NCBI RefSeq assembly: GCF_901709675.1
Contig: NC_051101.1
Coordinates: 8,268,501-8,332,500, forward strand
Length of the DNA stretch: 64,000 nucleotides
Direction: 5' to 3'
Source of the DNA: Syngnathus acus
Lineage: Eukaryota; Chordata; Actinopteri; Syngnathiformes; Syngnathidae
Shown: piece after piece, positions 11,661-23,450 of the stretch
Layout of the letters: each line of letters starts with the position of its first letter
Position numbering within the stretch: position 1 is the first letter of the stretch
Program-made: the position numbers and the translations under genes
Notes under the pieces: generated by a model
Databases searched by the model: none
The model's input: the letters and a program-made list of their open reading frames with translations, nothing else
Told to the model about the DNA's origin: nothing

Positions 11661-14452
11661 GTAAAATATATCTTGATATTGTGATTATTCAAGAGAGGCA
11701 CGCGGATGCAGATGATCCAAAAGTGCATATCGGGGCAGGTTTTATTTTATTTTATTTTTTGACTTAACTCTCCCTTCTATAATTATAAGGGAACTTATCA
11801 TTTAGGTTCAAGATACTACGTGGTAGTGTCCTAACATTTAAATTAGCGGCATATTAATTTTAAATGGGAATTTAAAGCATGGTTGCGAGTTGCACTGGCT
11901 TAACAGTCAATGCGCAGCTAATTATGTAAAACTGAATACCCAGCGAGGGTATTCATTTAAGCTTTCCTCTCCCAGCAGTGAATTTATGGGTCGGAGGAAA
12001 TTAATACAAAGCAACCAAACGCACTTTCTGGCTCGGCAGCTATTAGAAGTCGTTAAAACCACACTGGGACGAGAGATGTTGATATTTTACAGGAGAGTGA
12101 AATAAGGCTTGCCCCCTCGAAGCGCTTTAGCAGTGGTTAATAGATACAATTATAAATATATTTATACTTATTAGCGTCGCTTGAAATAAATGTGAAAATT
12201 GATTTATGAAATGTAAGTAAAATTATTATCCAATTTTCCTGTAATGGTTAAGTTACTATCAAGCATGGTGAAACATTACAAATAGACACAATGTTAATAC
12301 CTATTTATTTATCTATTTATTTTTTATTCATTTATAATTCATTGATTTTTTTTGCATAGCATTCAAAGTTTAATAACCGTGCTAATTAACATATTTGATT
12401 TTTCCGGGTAATTGGTAATGAGCTGGTAAAACAATGTGAGTTTTCAGCTTTGCGTCATGTTTTGCATTAAATAAGACAAGATAGTCGTCGCGCAGTTGTG
12501 TCTTAGAAAAATAAATTTTTTAATTCAAGCGTCCCCCACTCCCCAGAGTTCTCCATATGAGGCACACGCGACAGGCATGGCGGGGGCGTTAAGTTATCAC
12601 CCCTACGGGAGTCCGGGGTACCCCTATCAGCTCAACGACCCGGCTTACCGCAAGAACGCCACTCGGGACGCCACGGCCACCCTGAAGGCCTGGCTGCAGG
12701 AGCACCGAAAGAATCCTTACCCTACTAAAGGGGAGAAAATCATGTTGGCCATCATCACCAAGATGACGCTGACTCAGGTCTCCACTTGGTTCGCCAACGC
12801 CAGGAGGAGACTGAAGAAGGAGAACAAGATGACATGGGCGCCCAGGAATAAGAGCGAGGATGAGGATGAGGAGGATGGCGACGGCGAGAGGAAGGATGTG
12901 GAGCGATCCGAAAAGAACTTGGATAACAGCGAGGCTTCGGCCGAGGATGAAGGTGGGCTGGACAACACGTGCATCTATTGGACTCCGACAACAACACTAA
13001 TCATTGCCACTTTTAAAAATAAGAATAAAATGACTGAATTATTTCTCAAAATATTTTGAACACAAAAATCTGATTCGGTGGCCAATTAATTGACGCCATC
13101 ATTTGAGTAACCCTTTCATCCGTCGAGAAATTCAGGATTTATGTACGTTACACATATTGAAAAAGATCGATATTGGACTATTCAGAACGTGACATTAAAT
13201 AATATTTATCACAAATTATGACGATAATAATATGCGTTATTTAAAGCTAACAAATTAACCTGACAGTTGATTAAAAGGAAATGGACTAAGACTGATAACT
13301 CATCGACGTCAATTTATGTTAATATATGCATGTGAAAATACAAATAAATACCTCCGTTAATTCGGTAAAATCATTGAAATAGCTGACTCAAAAATACTGC
13401 AAGAAAAACTTGACCATTAAGAACATTAAAAAAGAATACAAAAAACACTAAAAATGAACAATTATAAGCCACGTGGCATTTAATGATTACATTGATTACA
13501 TTGCCTGCGATCATCTTTATTGATTTTCACATACGACAATTGATGCTTCACGTTTTCATTCCTATTTCCGATCACTTTGTTCACAGGTATTAGTTTGCAA
13601 GTGGACACTCTGACAGACCACTCGTGTTCCACCGAGTCAGACGTGGAAAAGGTGGTGTGTCGGGTGGGAGATTTGGGCTCTGATCAGGCACGGGACAAAT
13701 GTGAAGATGACGTGGAGGAGCAGAACCACGCCTCTCGCTTTCAGCTCTCCCCCAAATCGGTCACAACCTCGCCTCTGATGGGAGTTGAAGCGCCGGTTTT
13801 CACTCATCAGCACCATCACCTTCATCGCCTCCAACATCTCCAACGCGAGGATTTTGCTCGGAGCCTCGGCATGTGCAACACTATTAATGCCAATAAGTCC
13901 TGCATTGAAAGTAGACCCTCCACGGGGGCTTCTCAGAACCCCAAACCCAAATTGTGGTCACTCGCGGAGATTGCTACCTCAGACCCAAAGCAGCAACAGG
14001 GGCAACAAAACTGCCCCTCCTCCTCTTCTATCAGCGGGGGACTTCTGACTCCCCCGACTCCCTCCACAGCCTCCCCGTCTGCCACTTCACCCTCTCTCTA
14101 CGCGACCCCCTCCCTCATCGGAAGACCTATTTATTACACTTCGCCCTTTTATAGCAATTACACAAATTACGGCAACTTTAGCCCACTGCAGGGCCAAAGC
14201 ATACTGCGCTACTCCAACTCCTCCGGGGTAAGTCTGGCTGCAGCAGCCGCCGCCGCAGCCGCTGCAGCCGCTGCAGCCAGTGAGGGTCTCGGCTCCCACC
14301 AGGGCTCTCCGGAGGCCGGCGCGCAGCCGAAACAACTCAGACCCGACTCGCCCCTGCTTAAAATAAACTCAAACCAGACTGTTGGTGGTGTAGAGCAACA
14401 TCAAAAACCGCATTACAGACCGGCAAATTTGGAGGCAAAGAAGGGCACGTAA
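11421..14452 (+). CDS. irx2a: Iroquois homeobox transcription factor Irx2 (three coding exons)
   Basis: Joined coding exons 11421-11660, 12547-12952 and 13587-14452 give 503 residues (human IRX2 is about 471). The product is a nuclear TALE-class homeodomain DNA-binding protein; Irx proteins pattern neural tissue, heart, pronephros and sense organs. Visible blocks are the Irx2-type N-terminus [10 protein letters not shown], a homeodomain at about 111-173 with the three-residue PYP loop at 137-139 and recognition-helix WFANARRR at 161-168 (Ala at homeodomain position 50, Asn164 at position 51), an acidic stretch at 183-194, and the family block [13 protein letters not shown] at 335-347. A conserved aromatic block [10 protein letters not shown] begins near 395. 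Both introns have GT-AG ends and keep frame (phases 0 and 1). The start is fixed by N-terminal homology; its Kozak context is weak (C at -3). The Irx2 assignment over Irx1/3/4/5 rests on the N-terminus and the [14 protein letters not shown] segment. The 'a' suffix follows zebrafish naming and is inferred. Confidence 0.95.
11661..12546 (+). other. irx2a: irx2a intron 1
   Basis: This 886-bp intron has a GTAAAA donor and an acceptor CCCCAG at 12541-12546 preceded by a C/T-rich stretch (cgtcccccactcccc). The interior is AT-rich, in contrast to the flanking exons, with T-rich runs at about 11743-11760 and 12301-12355. No second gene, repeat insertion or clear regulatory motif is recognised. The corresponding mammalian introns are generally longer, so the gene is compact here. 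Confidence 0.85.
12547..12952 (+). CDS. irx2a: irx2a coding exon 2 (TALE homeodomain and acidic region)
   Basis: This exon encodes residues 81-215 plus the first base of codon 216. It begins [11 protein letters not shown], matching GAPYDAHTTGM in human IRX2, and contains the whole homeodomain. Arg115 (position 5), Leu126 (16), Trp161 (48), Phe162 (49), Asn164 (51) and Arg166 (53) are intact, so DNA binding should be functional. The homeodomain reads [11 protein letters not shown] where the human Irx paralogues read [11 protein letters not shown]. After the homeodomain comes [13 protein letters not shown] and then an acidic run of Asp and Glu. The exon ends GCC GAG GAT GAA G at a GTGGGC donor, in phase 1. 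Confidence 0.95.
12953..13586 (+). other. irx2a: irx2a intron 2
   Basis: This 634-bp intron has a GTGGGC donor and a TTCACAG acceptor ending at 13586. It is strongly AT-rich and contains no recognisable repeat insertion or RNA gene. A reading frame from exon 2 runs through the donor to 13059 and one enters exon 3 from 13577; neither extension resembles Irx protein, so both are read-through artefacts. Confidence 0.85.
13587..14452 (+). CDS. irx2a: irx2a coding exon 3 (C-terminal transactivation half)
   Basis: This exon encodes residues 216-503, from [14 protein letters not shown] to the TAA at 14450-14452. It holds the [13 protein letters not shown] block (335-347), Pro/Ser/Thr-rich sequence (about 359-388) and the conserved aromatic segment [18 protein letters not shown] from residue 395. 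Two low-complexity additions stand out: a His-rich stretch [12 protein letters not shown] at about 290-301 and a run of 14 alanines at 433-446 written with mixed GCT, GCA and GCC codons. Human IRX2 ends EPKKDASEGCTVVGGGVQPYL, whereas this copy reads EAKKGT and stops. Either the teleost tail is shorter or a small fourth exon exists that I could not find. Confidence 0.92.
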
Positions 14453-16010
<1,558 letters not shown>

Positions 16011-17626
16011 GTGGGACACATCAGACGTTTCTCCCAGTGGGACTCATCCCTAGAGCTTTTTTAGACGAGTCCATGCAGGGTGGGTCTACCCTGCCTGCTT
16101 CATTATAACTACGTACATGGCACTGAGCGATCCATAAGACTCTATCTCAACATCTGCCAGCTCCAATGGGCTGTGTGATGGGTCCTAATAGGACAGGCTT
16201 TCCTCTGCTTCTCATCATGGCTGTTTAAAATGGCCTGTTCTCGGCCTCAGCTAATTAAGCACTTTAGGGACGAAAAACATAAGTTATTTGCAGTGGTATT
16301 TCTTACGTGTCTGTGTTGAAGTCAATATCAACTGTCTATCATTTTGATTTACAAAGCTCATTGCTGCAGTTTAAGGGCTAATCGTGTATTTTGAATTTGA
16401 GAATAGACGAGTCTTGCCCAAATCACACTAATCCCTCTCATTGCTGTAATATTTGGGTTTGGTGGTGGAAAAAAATGACAATATTTTACTTCTCTTATTT
16501 CAGTCTAAATGCTTTCATAATGTGATGCTTTATTTGAATGCATGCTTTGTCAGGTGGGCTCTATTGGGGACTCAACATTTAACACCAGAGGTACTTTACA
16601 GAGTAAATAGGGAGTCTGCCTTTTACTCTCCCACTCCCTTTCTTTCTCCAAATTACTGCCGCTACCTCCAAATGTCAACATTTGTTCCCAATAAAGATAG
16701 TTATTGTTACTGTAAAAAATGTCTCGCCACCGGTCGCCTTTGAACACATGAAATGAGACTCCTACCCTGCCTCTGTGTTTGATTGGGAGCAGTGGCAGGT
16801 GAAAATGGGAGCAAGGCATTCATTGCACATAACAGAGCTCAAGCTGTGAAGTCTGTTGTGAATTTATGTCACAATTAGTCACAATTGCACAGAGGCTCCT
16901 CTGTTTCCTTTTCAAGTAACTATTTGCAGAAGAACTCAGCTTGACCTTGAGTCAGTTCACATTGATCTTTAAGGCCGGGGCAAAACAGACAATTTAGTGC
17001 CCTGCCAAGGCTTGAAAATGTAAGAACGATTCACCTTTGTTTTAGAGAAAAGGAACAATTTATCTAAATATTCTTTGAATCCTACCCGTGCATATCAAAC
17101 GTTATAATGCTATCATATAGTTTACCAGCGAGAGTATGTTCATCCATACTAATGACTAGTTGTCATTGAGAGCTAAATAGATGTTATCTGAGTGCTCATG
17201 GCTTCATGCGAGTGTAGACTGTAGAACAAGTGGACTCATTTCCCTTATCGTTAATCAAATAAGCAGCTCATATATGCAGATAATTTATGAGCTCTTTGTA
17301 TCCTTTTATCTTCCATCAACCCTTTCTCCTCTAAAATGCTTAAGACATTAATCTCTGACGCTCACCTGTGTACCAATCGGCCGACAAGTATTATTACAGC
17401 AACAACATATTCCACTTGAACGTTGTATAATAATTTTCAGTGGCTCAAGTTGGCATATTGAATTAGAGCATGTAATAATATTTGAAGGGGAACAAAGTCC
17501 AGGCACATTTTCATTGACACAAACAATTGTAGTCACTCGAAAACTCTGAAATGTTATTTCATGACACATTTTTGGGTGCGTGGAATGTTGCTATATATCA
17601 CATATGGCAATTTGCTAGCGTGAAAA
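16011..17626. other. Intergenic DNA downstream of irx2a
   Basis: No gene seen. A short unique stretch at about 16180-16275 (AAAATGGCCTGTTCTCGGCC, CAGCTAATTAAGCACTTTAG) has the look of a regulatory element. The rest is AT-rich. Confidence 0.5.
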
Positions 17627-17785
17627 GGGACATAGTGGCCGACTGGTTGACACATCCACTTCAGAGTTCAAAGATCGTGGGTTTGAATACGGGCTCTAGC
17701 CTTCATATGTGGAATTCGTATGTTCACCCCGTGTTTGAGGGATTTCGCTGGGTACTTAAGTTTCCTCCTACATTCCAAAACAAGT
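17627..17785 (+). mobile_element. 5' portion of a tRNA-derived SINE
   Basis: Decayed copy of the GGCGGNACGGTGG-headed SINE: ACATAGTGGCCGACTGGTTG head, B-box-like GGGTTTGAATAC at 17679-17690, then TGTGGAATTCGTATGTTCACC and TTTCCTCCTACATTCC. It stops after that point, so the 3' half and the GGATGG tail are missing. Confidence 0.7.
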
Positions 17786-18029
17786 ATTTTGAAGGCAAAA
17801 GACGAAAACCATATAAAACATAAATCATCATATCACCAACATAGCAAAAATATCTCTAGCGTTGCTTATATGTATTTGTACCTCAGCAGTAAATGACACA
17901 CATTGAAATGCGTTTTCAAAACAACAGACATCATGTAGTATATTATTATATAAATAAAAATGATTCTTCACCAAAAAAGCAAGTCAGATCAGTTAAAACT
18001 CATGGGAAACCTTTATATGCTGTCAAACA

Positions 18030-18115
18030 ACCATTTATTCATTTTCTATACTTTATATATGGACAGAGAGGACTGTTTTATTGTCAGTGGAATGCGCTAA
18101 CCACTCGGTCACCAT
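18030..18115 (-). mobile_element. Internally deleted SINE remnant (low certainty)
   Basis: A tail-like CCATTTATTCATTTTCTATAC at about 18030 and a head-like GCGCTAACCACTCGGTCACC at about 18092-18112 flank 40 bp of unrelated sequence. This matches both ends of a minus-strand SINE with most of its body lost. It could be chance similarity. Confidence 0.35.
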
Positions 18116-18806
18116 GCAATCCCTATATATTTCACCTTTTATTGGACTCATGTGCAGAAGTGGAACTAATGCAGGGGTGGGTGAGAGTCTGCAAAACAAG
18201 TGGCAAAAAAATCAGTTACAGATGTGTTTAATAGTGCACATCAAAGTAGATGAGGGACTTTAAAAATGAGTTTGAGGTCTTGTCCTCTCATAAAAGTGTC
18301 AACCCAAATATTCACAAAAAGATGATCAAGGGGAGTAAGAAGTGCACATTCTGACACACAAGCTTTCAGATATGTATATAAACATGTAGCCTTCCATACT
18401 TGCATGTCACACACACCCACACTAACACATATTCACAAACGCATGCATGCACACACAAATTCACGAATACTGAAACCGCTCAAACAAGGCCATTAGAAGA
18501 CCAGACTTCCACCACTAATTGGCAGTTATATTTAATGCCTGTGGTGAGTAAACACTTCAGGGTAGTGCACTGAACCTTTGGGCCATAAATCAGAGGAAAA
18601 CTGGATGGACAGGAAAACTCTCCCTAAGGTAGTGGTAAAAGGTGAGGTGGTGCCAAACACATAAAATTAAGTCATTGAGTTAATGTCTATTATTGCACAC
18701 CCGTCAGTCCATCTGTAAAGTGTCTTTTTATACTTTGTCAATACTATTATGGTGTTTTATTGCTCATAAAGATGTTTCTGTTTGCATAGTAGCAGGATAT
18801 AATGCA

Positions 18807-19141
18807 TCTGTCCATCCATTTCCTGAACCGTTCTGTCCTCACAAGGGCATGCTGGAGCCTATCCCAGCTGACTTCGTGCAGTAAGTGCGGGACACCATGA
18901 ACTCATTGCCAGCCAATCACGGGGCAAACATAGACAACTAACCATTCACACTCACAATCACACCTAAGGACAATTTGTAGTGGACAATCGGCCAAACATG
19001 CATGTTTTTGGAATGTGAGAGAAATGTGGACAAAACCCACACAAGCACGGGGAGAATATGCACACTCCGGAGTCAGAATCAAACCCTGCACCTCTGAACT
19101 CTGAGGCGGATGTGGTAACCAGTGCATCACCGTCCCGCCCT
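18807..19141 (-). mobile_element. tRNA-derived SINE with intact 12-bp target-site duplication
   Basis: Read on the minus strand, the element begins GGGCGGGACGGTGATGCACTGG. It has an A-box-like segment (19114-19131) and a B-box-like GGGTTTGATTC (19076-19086), a long body containing CTCCCCGTGCTTGTGTGGG, and a 3' end of GAAATGGATGGACAGATG. The 12-bp sequence GGATATAATGCA lies directly outside both ends (18795-18806 and 19142-19153), which is direct evidence of insertion by target-primed reverse transcription. The sequence is moderately diverged from the other copies. I recognise the type as a widespread teleost SINE but do not assign a database family name. Confidence 0.85.
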
Positions 19142-19153
19142 GGATATAATGCA

Positions 19154-21235
19154 AATAAGTATAAAAGACGCACACATGTATGTTGTGTTGCGAGGAGCAA
19201 GAGCATAGTACAAGGACTCAAAGCTGGTTATCAATAATATTAAATCAACAACAACTGTAGGTTGTTTTGTTTTATTTCTGTGCAATGCAGAGATCAATTT
19301 TTTTTTAATTGTAGCATATCAGAAGACTTCTGATTGCATGTTTCACTCAAATACACAGGAACATAACTATGCTCACTATGATACGTATCAAGTGCGGTTA
19401 ACATGCAGCTTGCCCTCCGAGCTGGATTGCAAATTGACAGCTTTTAGATAAGTGAGTCCAACAGCCGACTGAAACAGACAAGTGAAATGTCATTTTCTCT
19501 TCCTATCTATCAAGTGTTTTATAAATGAGCTTAACATGTCTGCGTAGAACTACCAGCGTAGCCCAGCTTCCCATCCCACCATGTACCCTGCCCCCCTTCC
19601 CCTCCTTCACGAAAGATGTGAGGCACATGGGGAAGTGATTAATGTTAAATAGTATCTGTCAGGCTAATTAAATAAAGCTTTGCTCAGAGCCAACTCTTTA
19701 GTGCCATGACTTTTCACTTAAATTGAGAGCTCTCACTCTTTCAGCTATGTTCTCAAAACGGTATAATGAACTACTGCATACTGCATCATACTGCATTTAA
19801 TGCAAATATATATATATATATATATATATTACACACAAAGGCGATTGGAAAAAAAACAACTCATGCAACATTTATTGATTATAACTAAAATAACTGGAGG
19901 GGAAAAACTGTCAAATGGATTATTCAATGGCTGTTGAACGTGCAAATGCAATGTAGTGTTTCTTGGAGGTCTGACTTACTTATTGTGTCTCCATTGCAAA
20001 CTAAATGAAACTGTATCCTCCAGTCAAAAATCCTCCCCTACCATCACTTTCACCACCCACCAGCAAATGTTCCTCCCTCCCTTCCGTTCCTCCTACGAAA
20101 GCTCTGACTGTACTCTTCCAGCTCTAAATAGGGTTATTCCCCAAGAGATAGAGGGAGGGGGGCTAGGGATAAGAGGTATGGTGCACTTTGAGCCAAACAC
20201 ACTCTCCTCTCTCGACATCTTCAATCTCTCCCTCTCTGAGGACAATCTTTCTTTTGACTCCCAACCCACCATGGAGTATTAGTCCTTTTGCATTTAATCA
20301 GCCAACACTTGCACCCAAAAGAGTTTCAATTCATTAAAAGCACTCAGATATTCAGGCCAGCTGCCTCCTGGAGACTGGCTCAAGACAAGGTGGAGACAGA
20401 CAGGCAGACTTGCGTGTGTGTACGTGTGTGTGTGTGTGTGTGTCTGTGTGTGTGTGCTTGCTTGCGTGTGTGGCCCAGTGTGGATGTGTACGTAGACTTT
20501 TTATGAGTGGGGTGGGGAATGCTGTGCGTGTGTTTCCTCACATTTCTTTGAGGAGACAGGGAAACCCAAACCTCAACAGTGACTGGTATGTACTCAGCAT
20601 TATTCTACCACAGCTAAATCCAACCACATTACACGGTGTGACTGTTTGCATGTGAATGTGTAGACGTGAAGGGGAAAAATACACACGTACGTACATGCAC
20701 ACCTACAACTGTGCATGCCTACACTAAACACAGGCACACATCAGCTCAGCAAGGGTTTTAAAGCCGAGACTGTTGAGCCATCTATAAGCAAGCAAAGCCC
20801 CTTACATCTTCCTATTGCAGAGAATTAAGCTTGCATTGTAACACAATTACGCTGATGACGAACATGTTAAAATAGGGAAGTAGTTACAGTCGCAGCATTT
20901 GCAGCACGTAACTACCACCTCTAAAATAACTAAATACAAAATAAGTGGAACAAGGCTACTGTTATAGTTGCTTATGTGTGCTTATTTTTAAATGAGGCTG
21001 ATTGTTTACAGTATATGACTGGGTGTGAAGCTTGCACCTGCAAAAAAGTGTGTGCTCTATGCAGAATACTCTCCAGAGACCAGATGGCTCCAGTGTAGCT
21101 TAGGAATTCTTATTCAGAGGGGAGACATACCAACTATGCATATGCATGCATTTGTTGTACCTATGCTAGGAAATATTGTCACCCTCCTTTTTTTTTCTTC
21201 TCCAAGAATTATCATGTGATCAAAACCGATATATT
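19154..21235. other. Intergenic DNA between SINE insertions
   Basis: Holds an enhancer-like stretch at about 19600-19745 (GTGATTAATGTTAAATAG, GTCAGGCTAATTAAATAAAG), the AT repeat at 19806 and a GT-rich run at about 20412-20480. A 108-codon frame at 19956-20282 starts only by chance ATG and shows no known domain. Confidence 0.5.
19806..19829. repeat. Short (AT)n repeat
   Basis: Twenty-four bp of alternating AT, followed by TACACACA. It is minor and lies in unique AT-rich DNA. Confidence 0.9.
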
Positions 21236-21630
21236 ATCCATCCATCCATTATCTGTACCGCTTGTTTCCACAGGGGTCACGGGCGTGCTGGAGCATATCC
21301 CAGTCGTCATCGGGCAATAGGCGGGGGACACCCTGAACTGGTTGCCAGTCAATCGCAGGGCACACAGGGACGAACAACCATTCACACTCGCACTCACACC
21401 TATGGGCAATTTGGAGTGCTCAATCGACTTATCAAGCATGTTTTTGGGATGTGGAAGGAAACCGGAGTTCCCGGGAAAACCCACACAGGCACGGGGAGAA
21501 CAGCCAGTTGCAGGACACATATAGAGACAAACAAGCAGTCAAACCCACATGCACACCGTCACTGAGCAGAAATCGATTCCACGCTGCCCGCATAGAACTC
21601 AGGTGTGTGTACCCCTACACTATCAGCGAC
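21236..21630 (-). mobile_element. tRNA-derived SINE, mosaic head and body
   Basis: On the minus strand the tRNA-like head starts GTCGCTGATAGTGTAGGGG, with a B-box-like region at 21570-21581 (TGGAATCGATTTC). This head differs from the GGGCGGNACGGTG head of the copy at 18.8-19.1 kb, but the body and the CGGTACAGATAATGGATGG tail are shared. The body segment complementary to 21345-21371 is repeated in related form at 21501-21528, just after the head. That duplication is expected if the head of one subfamily was joined to the body of another. Confidence 0.8.
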
Positions 21631-22045
21631 TATGATATGATATATAATCTGATATATGATATGCTATACAGGCAGCGTGGTGACGCACTGGTTAGCATGT
21701 CCGCCTCACAGTTAAGAGGGTGAGGGTTTGACTCCACCTCCGGCCCTCCCTGTGTGGAGTTTATGTTTTCTCCCCGTGCCTGCGTGGGTTTTCTCCGGGC
21801 ACTCCGGTTTCCTACCACATCCCAAAAACATGGATGGTCGGCAGATTGAGCACGCCAAATTGCCCGTAGGTGTGAGTGGCTGGCTATCAGTTCAGGGTGT
21901 CCCCCACCTACTGCCCGATGACTGCCGCGACTCCCGTGGGGGCAAGTGGTACAGAAAAGAGATGAATGGATGGATATGATATACGATATGATATATCGGA
22001 TATGACATATGATGTGATACGATGCAATATGATATAATATATTAA
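21631..22045. repeat. Degenerate GATAT minisatellite split by a SINE
   Basis: GATAT/GATATG-type units occur at 21631-21670 and again at 21972-22045. The + strand SINE at 21671-21975 sits between them, so it appears to have inserted into a pre-existing GATAT array. The array makes the exact target duplication ambiguous. Confidence 0.7.
21671..21975 (+). mobile_element. tRNA-derived SINE, + strand, head-to-head with its neighbour
   Basis: The element starts GGCAGCGTGGTGACGCACTGG, with a B-box-like GGGTTTGACTCC at 21724-21735 and the body CTCCCCGTGCCTGCGTGGG. It ends AGATGAATGGATGGAT inside GATAT repeats. It is inverted relative to the SINE ending at 21630, with about 40 bp of GATAT-type sequence between them. 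Confidence 0.85.
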
Positions 22046-22618
22046 AGATATTGAAACAATTTATTCAAATCTCAGTTTTCTAGACGAGAAGTACAGTAGT
22101 AGCATGCAGTCTGGGAAAAGTTTCATCTTCCCAAAACACTTATTAAATCACCAACTGTAGTTTTTCATTCCATTTGACAAGCTGTCTTTTTCACCAGCAC
22201 ACATCTCAAAAATTCCTTGCTAAACACATTTTGCGGGTGACGTTATCTGTACAGGAATCTAACCTTGCTGCACTCAACTTCACTATGATCTTATATCTGT
22301 TTTTCTCCTGCTGTTTGAGTCTACTATACATACTACAATATGTGAATGAAGAGCACAGCTGATGGTGCTGCTTTGACAAGTCATAGATTTCACACCATCC
22401 GGGCTGAATTCCCACTCATGAGAAAATATGCGGTCAAGGCATTCTGCGTGTGAGAGATGTAACTAATATGATCCCCATCATCCCATTTAAGAGGATACCA
22501 ATATCAAGCATGATCAAAAGAGCAAATCAATTATCTAGAAATCATAATAGAAGCCACATGTCTTGGAGTCACTTTTGTTTTTATTCAGACTATATATTTT
22601 GCCAATTTTAGATACTTT

Positions 22619-22652
22619 TATCCATCCATTTTCTGAAGCGCTTATTCGGTTG
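22619..22652 (-). mobile_element. 3'-end fragment of the GGATGG-tailed SINE
   Basis: TATCCATCCATTTTCTGAAG followed by CGCTTATTCGG matches the 3' end of the SINE read on the minus strand. Only this short end is present, consistent with strong 5' truncation at insertion. Confidence 0.6.
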
Positions 22653-23219
22653 CATATTGTGGTATTTTGCATGTGACAAAAAAATCTTGAATGTGTTTAA
22701 TACATGCCCACATAATAGTGACATTTTAGATTCCAGAGATACAAATAAACTTCATTCCTTAATAAATATACACTATTTATTTTACAAATCCACTTTATTC
22801 AGTAATGAATACACACTATGTATCCTACTCATTGAACACAGATACAGTTTGAAGTATTTGTTTTACAAGATTTAATTTTCATTGTTTAATTTTTTCTTGG
22901 CTGACTCAACTGAGAGGGAGGGCAGTGTCCAAGCTGATTAACAGTCAAATGAGACATTCATGTAAGAATTATCACTGCAAGTAATAATTGGTTCATCATC
23001 TTATTGGTGCAAATAAGTGTCCATCTGTTCATTTTATGGTTTAATATATTTTATTTACAAGGATGTGTCCATCCAACCATAATGTCTTCAACTAACCTTG
23101 TAAGAAAGATAATCTAACATAAGAACAATTTGGTAAGAACTGTCTTTCAAGTGCACATTGAAATGACAATAAAGAAGGAGCCAAGACTTGGGAACATGGA
23201 TTAGAGTGCAGTGGAAGTC

Positions 23220-23450
23220 TCTTAGGAGGCCCTGTTTCCCCCCTGTCTCTCCAAACAGTCTGAGGCAAATGAGCATGCCTTACAAGATCTGATTAGGTGT
23301 AAATTAAAACTTCATTAACCGTCAGTGCCGATTAACGGGCAGAGGAACGCCTTTGTTTAAGTTCATCATGTTGGTGTCTCTCATTTGCTAATGTTGCATC
23401 ATATATAATTAATGTTCCTTTATTTCGTCAGGGTCCAGCTTTGATCTTCA
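23220..23450. promoter_or_regulatory. Candidate conserved non-coding element
   Basis: Repeat-free sequence with GTAAATTAAAACTTCATTAA, GCCGATTAACGGGC, CCTTTGTTTAAG (Sox/Fox-like) and ATATAATTAATGTTCC. It lies about 9 kb after the irx2a stop. Texture-based call. Confidence 0.28.

Noticed and set aside
12755-12997. Two minus-strand frames over the homeobox exon
   Set aside because: Shadows of the conserved exon: the product is low-complexity Ser/Pro/His from the acidic-codon stretch read backwards.
19956-20282. 108-codon open reading frame on the + strand
   Set aside because: No recognisable domain or signal, no splice-site or polyadenylation context that points to a gene, and the length is within chance for a window of this size.
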